Positions 9,749-21,717 are shown, counted from the first letter of the stretch. The stretch is DNA of 64,000 bases from Saccharomycopsis crataegensis (GCF_037102585.1 NW_027043820.1:310001-374000), one strand, 5' to 3'. The notes: generated by a model not told the origin, from the sequence alone. Translations and numbers: made by a program.

Positions 9749-12470
9749 TAACTCCAAGAAGTTATCACAATTGCCATCCATATCCCATTTGATTGCAGAG
9801 ATCCGACTGTTAGCACCACTAACAAAAACGGCATTGAACTCTCTCCAACGCAGTGACCCATCTATTTTACCTGACCCTTATGAAAGATTGAACTCTGTTT
9901 TTAAACAGAACCCAAACACAAATCCAATTGATGCTTTTGTCATTGCTGGAGATAGGAAACTCACCGATATTCAAGATTTATTGGCCCATGCCACGTCCTA
10001 TTACAAGGACATTTTTTCTGCTAAAGACTACCATGATCCGAATGCCATTCGCCAATACCTCCTAACGACGATCTCTTCCAGGAAACTAATGGCCCACGAA
10101 GCTATACAGTTAGATAACCCAATTATCGAACTGGAGATCAAGGACGCAATATGGCAGGCAAACTCAAAGAGTGAGCCTGGTCCTGATGGAATCCCTTATA
10201 CATTCTATAAGGAAGCCTGGGAAAACATTAAGCATATCCTCCTCCAAGAATTCAACACTATCCTTTCCGCTGGGTCAATCCCTATTGACTATAGTCTGGT
10301 TTTGATTACATTAATCCTCAAACCCAGGAAAAATAAAGAGTTTTTACCCAATTATAGGCCAATCTCATTAATTAACACTAATATGCGCATCCTCGCTATA
10401 GTGTTAAACAACCGATTACTCAAATTCATCCCTCAGCTTGTGGGTTCCGAACAAACTGGTTTCGTCCCAGGACGTACGTCCTTCGAGCAAATTGCTGCTT
10501 TCAAAGAAGTCTTCCACTCAATGAGACCAGAATCCAACCTTTTTCAATTGCTGCGCACCTCCAAAATCCTTGTGGCTGACTTTCAAAAGGCTTTTGATAG
10601 TATCTCGCATGCATACCTAGACCACCTCTTCCAAATTCTAAACCTTGGTACAAATTTTCGCCGATTACTAATAAACATCTTGAAATCAGCAACTGCTTCC
10701 ATAATGATCAACAACTTTCATGGTCCGCTATTTAAGTTAGCCTCGGGCACCTTACAGGGCAATCCAATAAGCACCAGTATCTTTCTCTTGGCCATACAAC
10801 CTTTATTAGAAAATATTCAAACAAAAAATCATGGCATAAAATTAGAAGTCCGGAATGAATTGACCATTTCCATGCAACCACTGGGTAAAGACTTTGCCAT
10901 CCAGAATCCCATGAACCCCGATATCCTGATAAAGGTCACAGCATTTGCTGATGATGTCACCATATTTGTAAAAGATGACACTGAATTATTCACCACCCTC
11001 CAATACATCAAGGACTTTGAAAAATATTCAGGCAGTACCCTTAGCACCGATAAATCCAAGCTATACCATACAGCCGAATATCATCGCACCTTTGGACCCT
11101 TGACAAAACTACCCTATGAACAGGTCCCTGTCTTTACCTCCACTCCCTCAATAGTGTACTTGGGTATTCCACTAAACACACCACTACATCAAGATCAGGT
11201 ATTGAAAAACATCAAATACAAATATTATCTCACACAAATGCACCATCTCAGCTTAGCGGAAAAGGTATTGGGGTACAATACTTACATTATCCCTAAACTC
11301 TTATATCGTGCAATGCATCAGCCCCTTTCTAACTCTACCACCACTAAGATTGAGGAATCATTTCAACACCTTTGTCGCAGGATTGGCAGCCTATCCCTTT
11401 CCACCCTCAAAACTTCCACCCAGATGGGAGGATATGGAATGCTCGATCTCAAAAACCACTTCCTATATCGGTACGCACACGTCATATACCAACTACTAAC
11501 ATCCCTGGAAAAATATTTATATCACCAAATCTTGAGATATAAAATCCAATACGCCATTAACACCCAAATCCAAGTGGAATCTCTACTTGATCAATACCAA
11601 AAATCTCAACTCCATCCAGAATCTCACTTTCAAAGAATTGGAAGTATGATTGACAGAAACTCCATCCAAACACATATATGGTACTTTCCGTTACTTGGCT
11701 ACCAACTCTCATATCCTGGCAGCTCCACCAAGAAAATTACCCTTTCTGACATTGTCAAAAGCAACATTTTCTCAATAGAAGAGAAAAAATACCTCAAATC
11801 ATGGTCGATTTTATTTGATCTAGAGAACCAGGGAAAAACAAGGTATCACAGATGCAGAAGATTGAAGATTGAAGATATCCAGGACAATTTAGCAAAACCA
11901 GTACCAGAGAAATACAAGGCCCACCATCAAAAAATGTTCACTTTTGATTTTAAGAACGGCAGCAAACAGGAACAACTCAAACGAGACGTCTCCAAAGCAT
12001 CAACAACATTGACCAAAATCACATACCCCCTGGAGCCACAACAAAGAAAATTTTGGAAACAGATTAACCAGATCAAAAGGTGGGTACCGGGTTCAATGGA
12101 GAACCTCCACCTCATGATGTTGGGGCTCACATTGTTCAAATCAACAAATTCCCGTTGCCATGTTTGTAATTTTCCTCCAGAAAATTGGAACACCAACCCC
12201 AGGGATCCTGACCATATCAAGGAAGCCTACATCACCCATTACTACATAAATTGCACAGTATCAAGAAACTTATGGAAAATATTAAAAATGGGAATATCTC
12301 AAACATGGGATAACATCATATTGCATCAACATCAGAAACAAACTATGATAAAATTGGATCGCTTCGCTTATTACATTGAAAAATATAATAGGGTACGAAG
12401 GTCAAATAATGCAGATTGGACTAATCAATCAATGAAAACATTATTATATCTTATTACAGCGGTCTACTAA
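9749..12470 (+). CDS. LINE-B ORF2 protein, C-terminal three quarters (reverse transcriptase)
   Basis: Open reading frame of about 900 residues that starts inside ORF2; the apurinic endonuclease domain is mostly missing. RT motifs in order: GPDGIPYTFYKEAW, NYRPISLINTNMRIL, QTGFVPGRTS, ILVADFQKAFDSI, SGTLQGNPIS and the catalytic TAFADDVTIF. Near the C-terminus is a zinc motif, CHVC...H...C (around 12160-12250), typical of L1-type ORF2. No ATG is required by homology at the left end, so it is a truncated relic without its own start, although the frame is intact. In-frame CTG at 10296-10298 faces Thr in LINE-A. Confidence 0.9.
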
Positions 12471-12550
12471 AAAATTAAAATAACCATAAAACAAAATAAA
12501 AATAAAATAAAAATAATATTAAAAATAAAAATAAAAATAGTCAATATCTT

Positions 12551-12641
12551 AAAGGGGGTTTTTAGTGAGTAGAAATCTCACACTGTTGAATATTAATTTA
12601 AAAAAATTGAAATTCTTCGTCTTTTGAAGATTTTCCTCCTC
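12551..12641 (+). other. LINE-B 3' UTR structured tail
   Basis: A run AAAGGGGGTTTTT precedes a hairpin GTGAG-TAGAAAT-CTCAC. A second short hairpin TCTT...AAGA is followed by TTTTCCTCCTC. The same order of elements occurs at 51449-51526 in the SINE candidate. Likely the RNA feature recognised by the LINE reverse transcriptase, by analogy with stringent LINEs. Confidence 0.6.
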
Positions 12642-12720
12642 AAAACCAAGAACAAGTTTATATAATTATATACTTATGAGATTTAATATAAATCGAAATT
12701 ATTGGAAAAAAAAAAAAAAA

Positions 12721-13573
12721 GGTCATCAAACAAAATCTATCCGAGGAAGAGCAGTCGATACAAGGATATATAAAAACCCAATACTGGTGGCGGTTAATAT
12801 TGGGTGACCAGATCAATATCAAGAATAAGAGAGACAGCAGGTCCATACTCAACCAGGTTATAAATCTTCCAATGTTCACCACAGCGGAAAAATGTGCTTT
12901 TGTGGCTTGGTATAAATTATTGTCCAAACCAATATCTCAACAACAAACATTGAACCCAATGAATATCAAACACTCAGACCTTGCCAAGTCCATTCAAGAC
13001 GGTATACCAACTATCTATCAAATGGAGATCCCAAAACTGGTCATGGAGTTTGAACACAAACAGGGAAGCAAGAAAAAAAGAGCCAGAATTGATAAACATA
13101 AATTATCCACCACTTTAACCAATATCCAAGAAGTCACCCAAAAGAAACAAAACTCTTTCTGGAAGAGACTCCACAAATACCAACATAATAGCCCTGGTTA
13201 CTTTGAAAACATACACATATTCCACTTAGGTGCTGAACAATTTTTTTACCAACATAGAAAATGTCACTATTGCGGGCTCGAAACCGTCTCTCAAGACCAA
13301 CAACATGAATCACCAGAACTCCAAGTCAAGATCAAAATGACCCATTTCCTAATTCAATGCCCATTATCAACCGAGTTATGGTCAAGATTGAAAATCCCAA
13401 TTCCATTAGCATGGAATAACTTAATCGCTCCCAATCATTCAGAATCAACAATCAAAAAGATCGACCGCTATCTATGCTATCAACGCAAACTCTCACGCCT
13501 AAGATATCATAACCAAATTGATTGGAACACATCAATTAACAACTTGATTTATATCATTACTACTGGGAGCTGA
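12721..13573 (+). CDS. LINE-D ORF2 C-terminal fragment
   Basis: About 283 codons, open from the junction. It carries the same C-terminal layout as LINE-A and LINE-B ORF2: a KTQYWW block, a basic GSKKKRAR segment and a zinc motif CHYC...H...C, then CPLSTELWSRL. Protein sequence is clearly diverged from LINE-A and LINE-B, so it is a separate family. The RT domain is missing; this is the product of 5' truncation. Confidence 0.8.
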
Positions 13574-13792
13574 ATAGTCGATCAAAACAAAAAAGAAAAA
13601 AAAAAAAATTAACAAAAACAATAACAAAAAAACATTTTATTTAAATACTAATAATTATCACTAAAGGGTTTTTCACCACATGATATGGTTTTCCCTAACA
13701 TATATAATGAGCATTAGCTTATAAGATTTTACATAGATATATATAATTATATATTTATTAATAAATCGAACTTTGAAGGAAAAAAAAAAAAA
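12721..13792 (+). mobile_element. LINE-D copy 1, 5'-truncated
   Basis: Starts directly at the poly(A) tail of LINE-B copy 1. It holds the end of ORF2, a 3' UTR with AGGG...hairpin...CCCT (about 13665-13697) and A13 (13780-13792). Its 3' end is matched by 21718-21967 on the minus strand. Confidence 0.85.
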
Positions 13793-14012
13793 TAGGATGT
13801 TATATTACGATGCGACTAGACTAGATGTAGTTAGTCACGGGTTAGGATTGATTTAGTAATTACTCTCTGAAGAACCAGAGATCATATATATTGAAAACTT
13901 TTCATAATCGACGACTATAATTATATACTAATGGTTATGAGCTTATGGTTATGAGTACGTGTATCATTGCCTATAACCAATAGCTCAAACCATACTACAA
14001 CAATTCCCCCCG

Positions 14013-17000
14013 TCAAGATCTTCTATTCAAACTTTGAAAGGAACGACCCAACAACGGTTTTCTACAGATAGGAATACTAGAAGAACCATAGAAGTCCTTA
14101 ATGGACTCATAGAGGTTCTTCTGTAAACCCAGTGGAACACTATCCACAAAAACATCAACCGGGACCGTAAAGCAATGACCAGGACGAGCCATCCGAAAGG
14201 TAACATCAAAAGACCTAGTGTCAGGATCATATCCTAAAATACCATTAACCTCAGAAGCTCTAGCTTTAAATTCATTAACAGTCCGGGGAAGATCAATAAA
14301 AGCAGCTTCAGGCACCGAATAAGGACGTAAAAACCTCGCATTAATCACCCTTGATTTAAGGTTTAATATCGGTAAATCAATTTCAAAACTATTCTTGTTA
14401 ATAACCTTGACTACTTTAAAAGGACCAAAATACACATCAGTCACTTTTTTGTATCGAGTACTATTCGTGTACGCTTCGCGATGCACAAGCACGTACTGAC
14501 CAACTGTATAATCATCAAAGCTTGCTCCTGCATTGGCACTTATATTCATCCGGTGCTGATACAGGGATAATTGTTCTGAAACGGCCCAATGAATTGCCCT
14601 CAATCTCTTCCCCCACTCACTAATCAGGTGATGAGCAATATCAACAACTTGAGGTTCAGACAATTGAAGCAACGGTTGGCGACCAAAAACCGCTTGGAAA
14701 GGCGAAATACCGGTAGCCGAATGAATGGATGAATTGATAGCAGTCTGAGCCACAGCCAAATAACTCAACCAATCACCTTTATTTTCAGAAACAAAAGTAC
14801 GAAGGAGCTGTACTACCTTCTTGTTAGCGGCTTCTGCCACACCATTTCCACGAGGGTTGTTAGCAGCCGTGAGATGATACTTAAATCCCATAATCTTCGA
14901 AATATCCTTGGCAATGCTATTAGCCCAACGAATATCACGATCAGAGCGAATAAAACACGGAATACCATAATACGCAAATACATTATGGAACAACACCTTA
15001 GCAACACCCATTGTATCAATCTGTTTGTTGCATCCAATAAAAATAGAAAATTTCGAAAAATCATCAACAACGGTAAGGATAGCATCACATCCTCCACATT
15101 CCGGCAATCCAGTAATCATATCAATCAGAATTCTTTGGAAAGTGAATCCTGGAGGATCAACAGCCATAATAGGATGGGAATGGTGTTGGCGTATTTTTGT
15201 TCTCAAACAAGTATCACATCCACCAACTACTGCAGTGACAATCTTCATAAGATTTCGCATATAAAACTTAGAAGATAGCCCGAGGTATAATTGAGTTATC
15301 CCAGCATGCATTCTGCCATGCTCATACTCAATTAACCTACGGGCCCGCAGCGCCCCAACAACCCGGCGCCACGGAGATTGATTGGTACGTCCAAACAATT
15401 TACCATCAATCAATTTAAAATTCTTCAAAATACCCTGACTCACATCGAGTCTATCACCATTAACATCTTCTTCATCAATTCTCGTTTCTGCGACATCGCT
15501 GGCATTATCACTTGCTTTATTATCCTTGTCATCAATTAACCTTAAACTGTTACTAATCTCCGCAAAATACTCATCCGATTCAATCGAAGCCTTGATTTCT
15601 GCTTCAGTTAAATTAACTGCAGGGATTACCGATTCCAAAGCCCCCACATAACGAGAGAGGTAATCAGCTAACTCATTTGTTGTACCCTTGACATATTCTA
15701 ACACAATATCAAACTCAGCGAGTTTAGTAATCCATCTTTTAACCCTGTCATTTTCAGCTTCCTTATTTCCTTTAAGCAACACAGACAAGGATTGGTGATC
15801 AGTCTTTACCACAATTCTATGACCAAATATCAAATGGGCCGTCTTGTCTAATAAGTAGACAACGGCTAAAAGTTCTTTATCTCTAATTGGATAATTCTTT
15901 TCGTGGATTGAAAGGCTCCGCAGGTAATAACCAACAATTTGCAGCTCATCGGACCCAGGGATTAACTGTTTCAATACCCCCCCAATTGCAATTCCTGAAG
16001 CATCAGACTCAATTACAAATACAGTAGCGGGATCAGTCGAAAGTGGAACACTTAGTACCTTGGTTTCCAACAAGGCTTGCTTCAAAGAAGCGAACCTTTT
16101 GGAAACTGTCTCCATATCCCATTCGAGATTTTTGGAGACAAATTGGTAAAGTTCAACCACTAAGTCCGAATAGCTGGCAACGAAATGACGGAAATAATTC
16201 GTGAATCCAAGAGTTTTCTGCAACTCCTTGGCATTCACAGGGGTCTTCAATTTCCGAATTACTTCCCTAGTATCATCAGGGATTTCAACTCCATCCGGAC
16301 CAATTTCCCAACCAAGAAAGCGAACCTTAGAGCTCATAAAACTGCATTTCAGCCTTTTCAAAAACAACTTGTTCTCCCGACACACATCAAAAAACTGCTT
16401 GAGCAAACCCAAATGCTCTTCCCTGTTTGGCGACGCCAAGAGAACATCATCAACATAATTACGGGCAGTTGAAAGGTGTGATATTTTCTTGGCTAAGTAT
16501 GATTGTAGGTGTGAAGGGGCTGATGTGAGTCCGAAGGGTAATCTCAAGTACTCGTACTTGAGCCCTTCAAACTCAAAAGCCGTGAATCTACTAGAATTCT
16601 CATCGAGGGTAAGTTGATGAAAGCCTTCCGTTAAATCCACGGTTGAGAACACCTTATTGGCCAGAAAGATCTGGATCAATTCATCGTAACTGGGAAGGTT
16701 CTGATTAAACCTTTTCAATAAAAGGTTGATTTGACGAAAATCAATAACCAAACGAATCTCCCCAGTCTTCTTCTTGACAACTAGAAAAGGTGAAGAATAA
16801 GGCGAGTTAGAGGGTTGAATAAGTTTAGAATCAACCATACGCCTAATATGATTTCTAACCTCATGCAAAAGAGCAATCTTAACCTTCGGAATATACGGGG
16901 TCGTTGGAACTTCTTCCGACATCGGTTCAAGCCTGATATTATCTGCCCCCCGAGACTCAACAACTTGATTAATCCCAAGCTTCTCCGCAAAAATATCCGC

Positions 17001-18482
17001 ATAATCAAACAACAATTTCTCTAATCTAGGATCGTCTATCTCAACAGGATCCAGGCTAAGAGCAGCCATAGCACTAATACTTTCAATGGATTTCTCATCC
17101 AAATCGTCCACCCCCACATCTCCCACAGTAAGATTAGCAAAATCAATAAGATGGGCATATTCTCTAATGAATGGAAGCCCCACAATAACAGTAGTTGAAA
17201 CAATCGGGTGCACATAACAACGGATCTTCACAACAGTATGGTTAAATGTAACAGGGATAATCACATAACTGTCTACCGCATCATACTGATTAGTTGCAGT
17301 CTTGATTGTTCTTGGGCTAATCCTAGTAAGATCGGCACTATCATAACCGAGCTTAGGCAAAATCGACGGATTCACAAAACTGTAACTCGCCCCAGAGTCA
17401 ATAAGAGCTTTGGTAACAAACCCAGCAGGTCCCATAGTAACAGGAACCTTGAAAGCAACAACATCCTCATATGGAACTGCATGGTCCTCCTCTTGGACGC
17501 AATCCATAAGGTGAGCCAAACGAGCACCAGACCCACCACCACCACGGCGAGGGCAGTCCATGCTCTGATGTCCATGTCCTTTACACTGGAAACAATTTCC
17601 AAGAATAAGCAACAGCCTCACCTCCTCCTGGGTGAGATTAAATTTCTTGCAGAGGGCGGCAATCTTACCACTAGACTTGCGAGGATATGAGTTTCCCCGA
17701 GAACTTGGTACTGATTGCAAAGCATCCAATTCCATTGGCATCGGACCACCTCTATCCATAGGCGAAAACGTAGACGGCATAGGGATAGTCAGAGTATGGA
17801 TGGTTCTTTCAGTAAGATCATTAATACTAAGTGCATGAGAAATCACATCATCTAATTTCTCATAAATGCGTCCTGCATCTGCAATGTGCTTCTGCAAACG
17901 CGGGTCCAAGGAATCGATAAAACGATTAATTTTTGAACGTTCTGACCAATCTGGAATGTACACAACATTCGCTTGAAACTCAGCAACGTGGGACAGAAGC
18001 GCTTTTCCTTTTTGCGCAATTGTCCACAATGTTCTTTCCAAAATGTCAACCATATCAACTCTAGAAAAGTGCGCAAGCACTTGAGCCTTAAAGGCTCTAT
18101 AAGAGATATCTGACGGCAAGGAGTCAGAAAAAGAAGAAAAACTTCTAAAAGTATCTTGAGCCACGTTTCTCACGATAAAACTCATCTTATACTTGTCATT
18201 CCAATTAAGTGGCATCTGGTGTTCTGCATACTGGAAGAAGTCATGCAATGCCATGGGAGTGCGGGCAAGCATCCCTGTACTAAACGGCTTTCCGTTAAAC
18301 TTGACCTCCATAGGGTCTAACACGCGACCGGCCTTCTCTTTACCGTGAAGCATTTCAACGAGCTCCATGAGCAACAGACGATTAGAATCGTCCAACGGTC
18401 CACCCGGCATACTCATCTCGTTTTCTTCGCCTGAATAATTATCTTCTTCGTCTGAGCTAGGGCTTAAACCAAATACAGTCAT
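14013..18482 (-). CDS. Ty3/gypsy Gag-Pol polyprotein
   Basis: 1,489 residues in one frame. Order: Gag, zinc knuckle CFQCKGHGHQSMDC (about 297), aspartic protease IDSGASYSFV (about 360), reverse transcriptase with YVDDVLLAS (about 674), RNase H with ESDASG (about 824), then integrase with an HHCC zinc domain (GGCDTCLRTK) and the catalytic core near 1137. The order RT-RH-IN defines the Ty3/gypsy class. Gag and Pol are fused with no frameshift site, unlike S. cerevisiae Ty3. No chromodomain seen. Confidence 0.95.
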   Translation of the reverse strand: MTVFGLSPSSDEEDNYSGEENEMSMPGGPLDDSNRLLLMELVEMLHGKEKAGRVLDPMEVKFNGKPFSTGMLARTPMALHDFFQYAEHQMPLNWNDKYKMSFIVRNVAQDTFRSFSSFSDSLPSDISYRAFKAQVLAHFSRVDMVDILERTLWTIAQKGKALLSHVAEFQANVVYIPDWSERSKINRFIDSLDPRLQKHIADAGRIYEKLDDVISHALSINDLTERTIHTLTIPMPSTFSPMDRGGPMPMELDALQSVPSSRGNSYPRKSSGKIAALCKKFNLTQEEVRLLLILGNCFQCKGHGHQSMDCPRRGGGGSGARLAHLMDCVQEEDHAVPYEDVVAFKVPVTMGPAGFVTKALIDSGASYSFVNPSILPKLGYDSADLTRISPRTIKTATNQYDAVDSYVIIPVTFNHTVVKIRCYVHPIVSTTVIVGLPFIREYAHLIDFANLTVGDVGVDDLDEKSIESISAMAALSLDPVEIDDPRLEKLLFDYADIFAEKLGINQVVESRGADNIRLEPMSEEVPTTPYIPKVKIALLHEVRNHIRRMVDSKLIQPSNSPYSSPFLVVKKKTGEIRLVIDFRQINLLLKRFNQNLPSYDELIQIFLANKVFSTVDLTEGFHQLTLDENSSRFTAFEFEGLKYEYLRLPFGLTSAPSHLQSYLAKKISHLSTARNYVDDVLLASPNREEHLGLLKQFFDVCRENKLFLKRLKCSFMSSKVRFLGWEIGPDGVEIPDDTREVIRKLKTPVNAKELQKTLGFTNYFRHFVASYSDLVVELYQFVSKNLEWDMETVSKRFASLKQALLETKVLSVPLSTDPATVFVIESDASGIAIGGVLKQLIPGSDELQIVGYYLRSLSIHEKNYPIRDKELLAVVYLLDKTAHLIFGHRIVVKTDHQSLSVLLKGNKEAENDRVKRWITKLAEFDIVLEYVKGTTNELADYLSRYVGALESVIPAVNLTEAEIKASIESDEYFAEISNSLRLIDDKDNKASDNASDVAETRIDEEDVNGDRLDVSQGILKNFKLIDGKLFGRTNQSPWRRVVGALRARRLIEYEHGRMHAGITQLYLGLSSKFYMRNLMKIVTAVVGGCDTCLRTKIRQHHSHPIMAVDPPGFTFQRILIDMITGLPECGGCDAILTVVDDFSKFSIFIGCNKQIDTMGVAKVLFHNVFAYYGIPCFIRSDRDIRWANSIAKDISKIMGFKYHLTAANNPRGNGVAEAANKKVVQLLRTFVSENKGDWLSYLAVAQTAINSSIHSATGISPFQAVFGRQPLLQLSEPQVVDIAHHLISEWGKRLRAIHWAVSEQLSLYQHRMNISANAGASFDDYTVGQYVLVHREAYTNSTRYKKVTDVYFGPFKVVKVINKNSFEIDLPILNLKSRVINARFLRPYSVPEAAFIDLPRTVNEFKARASEVNGILGYDPDTRSFDVTFRMARPGHCFTVPVDVFVDSVPLGLQKNLYESIKDFYGSSSIPICRKPLLGRSFQSLNRRS

Positions 18483-18553
18483 ACACTAGGATAACCAAGC
18501 TATGCTATTAAACGACAACAGAAGTTTATAATCAGTGGAGTCTGTAAAACTAA

Positions 18554-18572
18554 AAACCTAGTGGTGCTACCA
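18554..18572 (-). promoter_or_regulatory. Primer binding site, Ty3-like element
   Basis: Same 19-bp match to the CCA end of initiator tRNA-Met as in family C, 2 nt from the LTR at 18575. Confidence 0.9.
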
Positions 18573-18785
18573 ATTGTTATATTACGATGCGACTATACTA
18601 GATGTAGTTAGTCACGGGTTAGGATTGATTTAGTATTACTCTCTGAAGAACCAGAGATCATATATATTGAAAACTTTTCATAATCGACGACTATAATTAT
18701 ATACTAATGGTTATGAGCTTATGGTTATGAGCACGTGTATCATTGCCTATAACCAATAGCTCAAACCATACTACAACATATCTTG

Positions 18786-20286
18786 TGTTATATTATGGGA
18801 TCATGGTTAGGTTGTGTCCTGGTTACCATCGGTATGGTACCATACGGAACCCATGATCGGCATTACCTCATCGAGGTATTACCTTATCTGTTGTAGTTTT
18901 GTAACTCTAGTTACAAAAGACATTGATAACAATAATATTCAATAATATTTATTCCCTTGTTATACTTGTTTTACTTGTTAACTATCTAAATTATATAAAG
19001 GACAAACTCAGACTATGGGGGCATGGCCCATATTTATATTAATCTCAATGGGTTCTAGAAGGTTCCATAAGTTCTAGAAGGTTCCATAAGTTCTAGAAGG
19101 TTCCATGAGTTCTAGAAGGTTCCATAAGTTCTAGAAGGTTCCATGAACAATGACTAACCACATAACTTTGGATTGCCAACTCAACAACCTTTTTATGCAT
19201 CTCGTGAGAATTGGATTGGAATAAATTTTGAGAAGACCAGAGAAGAAACTAAAGAAGAGAAGAATTTGGAATTCATGGTAATTGATACGTTGGCATTGTA
19301 TGTCCAGGTTAGAAGTTTTGAAAGAAGTTAGTGATTAATTGATAAAGCTACCCATTGAATTAATGTGAGAGTTGGGAAGCTGACCGAGCTTACCGAGCCG
19401 ACAGTTATTAGGTTATAAAGATCTTGGATTTTAAAGATTTTGGAACTTGTCTAAGCAGGGTTGGAAGTACTGAAGTTAACGATGATGAGAAGAATTAGCA
19501 TGATTTGTGATTCCTTATCCTTTTACTTCGTCCTCATCTCAGTTGGTTCCGGAATAGTATAACTTCGGACAATTTGGTCCTTAGCAGTTTTAGTCAAGGC
19601 CGCTGTTGGTTTCTTTCGACCAAATGTGCACTGTTGTTGTTGTCCAATCACAAGCTTGGAAGACCTTGAAGAATTATTATGAGTACTGGTACCATTGGAG
19701 AGAAACATGTTATGAAATTATGATAAAAGATAAATGAGCAGCTAATGGTTGAATCAAGTTCAACATTTGGGATTAGTGAAAGCTCGGAATGTTGGTTTGA
19801 ACTAAAAAGAAAAACATATCGAAGACCCAAATGACTGTTGATCTCGAAAAGGACTACGCGTTGTCATATACCCAGGAAAGGCAGACCCAGTACATGTTCC
19901 CCAAAACCTGGATTCGTTTAAATTCCTTATGAGAAACGGATACAACTTCACGACGAACTTGATGACTTTATGGCTAGTAATAATGATCGAGACGACTCAT
20001 TCTCCGAGGGGGGATAATGTTATATTATGGGATCATGGTTAGGTTGAGTCCTGGTTACCATCGGTGTGGTACCATACGGAACCCATGATCGGCATTACCT
20101 CATCGAGGTATTACCTTATGCCCCACCCCTTATCTTTTAGTCCTTTATTCCGGGAAGGGGTCCAACACCCCATTACTAGTTTTAACCATTTTATTTATTT
20201 AAGGATTCAACATTCCTTTAGTTTTGACCTTGATTTAGTTTAGGAAGGACAAGTCTCTTTGGATATAAAATACTGCCTGTAATCTC
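18786..20286 (+). mobile_element. Family C element remnant, copy 3
   Basis: LTR-C start at 18786-18888, then a copia LTR (18889-19186), then about 830 bp of the family C interior, the G-rich tract and most of a second LTR-C (20018-20286). Orientation is opposite to copy 1. Broken: most of the interior is gone. The LTR parts differ visibly from copy 1, so it is older. Confidence 0.8.
18889..19186 (-). mobile_element. Solo copia LTR, family A
   Basis: 298 bp, TGTTGTAG...CTCAACA, with five heat-shock-element-like repeats. Flanks are TTATC and ACCTT, so no target duplication; probably formed by recombination between LTRs at different sites. Confidence 0.85.
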
Positions 20287-21221
20287 GAATGAATGAATGA
20301 ATGAATTGTATATTAACGAGTCACAGAGGTTCTAAATAACATGCAAGCCGGGCATTTCATGCCGGTCTTTCTAATAGATAAGTAAAATACTTTAACTTTC
20401 TCACAACCTCACACTCCTTGCTTTAAGAATTAATCACATCACCGGTAAAAAACTCAACAATCAAGATTATTAAGGAAAAAAGGTGCAATGTGAAAATATG
20501 AGATGAAGTCACTAGTGAATTACCCATCACTAGGAGCTTCATGAACTGAGATGGAGGTCTTTGTTGAGGGGTTTTGGCACTATATCTCAAATACTAAGTA
20601 TTTCCAATGTAGTGACCATCAGAATTCTGGGGGACAATAAAAATAAAAATGATAAAAATAAAAATAATAAAAATAAAAATAATAAAAATGAAAATAATAA
20701 AAATGAAAATAAAAATAATAAAAATAATAAAAATAAAAATAATTCAAATAATCAAATAGACCAAATAGTTCAAATAAGTCAAAATAATCAAGTAAACCAA
20801 ATAAACCAAATAAACCAAATAAATCAAATAAATCAAATAAATCAAATAAGAACCAGTACCATGGGTCTGTCTTAAGTGTCACCACGCACTTTTTAAGTCC
20901 AGACACATATCCTGATTCCATAAATCAATGTACCAACTGAACACTTTAACTGACATTCCATTTCTTTGCCTCAATTATTAGTGAGAGATAATAATGTGAA
21001 GCCTTTGTGGAATGTTGTCAAAATCAAAATCATAATCAAAATCGACAAAATCAAATAGACCAGTGCTATGGTTTTATCTCAGATGGCACCACACATCTTT
21101 GATTTCTATAACACAAGCCCATGAATCAAACTAAGAAAAATCAATAAAATAATAATAGTAAATTAATAAAAACCAAGTAAAAAATAAACCAAATACTATT
21201 AACTGGGAAACTAGGCACCAA
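20287..21221. other. Low-complexity non-coding region
   Basis: Starts with (GAAT)4. Two diverged blocks around 20850-20925 and 21050-21125 resemble each other (both ...CATGG/TATGG...TGTCACCAC or TGGCACCAC...). No gene seen; it may be untranslated sequence of an unrecognised element. Confidence 0.4.
20635..20852. repeat. 9-bp minisatellite
   Basis: Tandem units drift from ATAAAAATA through AATCAAATA to AACCAAATA. The open frame through it (Asn/Lys, then Gln/Ile/Asn) comes from the repeat and is not evidence of a gene. Confidence 0.8.
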
Positions 21222-21717
21222 TTTTTTTTTTTTTTTTTTTTTTGTTAATCAACCTCCTTCATTGCCACCACTTCATTCAAATAAGTTATCCACATTTTGA
21301 GTTGTTCCCTACTTCTTTGTATTCTTTTTTTTTCCAAGAATATATATTCAGCGATATTCCGCTGACACTCAATATTGTGCTTTTGACGTGAAGTTGCTAA
21401 TTCCGGGCAGTGAAGATAGTGGTCTGGGGTTTTTTCCACTTGACAATGCTGGCATAGATTTGGATCCTTTTGGTATTCAGGCTTCATTCTCATCTTTAGC
21501 AATTCTCTAACTTCTTTGGTACCCATTGATTCCCAGATGGAATGCATTGCTATTTTGCTGTTCTTAAGTTCAAACTGAAAAGCTGATGTTTTTTCAAGGT
21601 AGAATTGAAGCTGCTCCGATCTTTGTCCAGATATACTATGGAGGTGATTGAATAAAGTGTCATTGAGGTGATGTACCATTCTCTGCTCCGATATTTTCTT
21701 GCTCTGGTATAATTCCA
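21222..21717 (-). mobile_element. LINE-E 3' fragment with ORF2 C-terminus
   Basis: Minus-strand open frame of about 157 codons ending at TAA (21245-21247), followed at once by A22 (21222-21243 on the complementary strand), so there is almost no 3' UTR. It contains a zinc motif CQHCQVEKTPDHYLHC, the CxxC-H-C type found at the end of many non-LTR reverse transcriptases. It differs from the A, B and D families in spacing (a short loop) and tail. RT domain absent; identity rests on motif plus poly(A). Confidence 0.6.

Larger units (their letters stand above)
9749..12720 (+). mobile_element. LINE-B copy 1, 5'-truncated
   Basis: L1-like non-LTR retrotransposon lacking ORF1 and the start of ORF2. 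It ends with a 3' UTR and A15 (12706-12720). The sequence is nearly identical to the copy on the minus strand at 53672-54903 plus 59877-64000. The left end joins a Ty3-like LTR fragment. No target duplication could be seen. Confidence 0.9.
13798..18778 (-). mobile_element. Ty3/gypsy-like LTR retrotransposon, looks whole
   Basis: LTRs of 205 bp (13798-14002) and 204 bp (18575-18778) differ at about three places, so the insertion is young. A primer site for initiator tRNA-Met and a G-rich tract (GACGGGGGGAATT on the minus strand) abut the LTRs. One long ORF fills the interior. I count no breaks. The two flanks (TAGGA and TATCT) are not a direct repeat, so one side may have been exchanged by recombination. 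Confidence 0.95.

Noticed and set aside
20561-20875. Asn/Lys/Gln-rich protein gene
   Set aside because: The frame comes entirely from a 9-bp repeat and is open on both strands.
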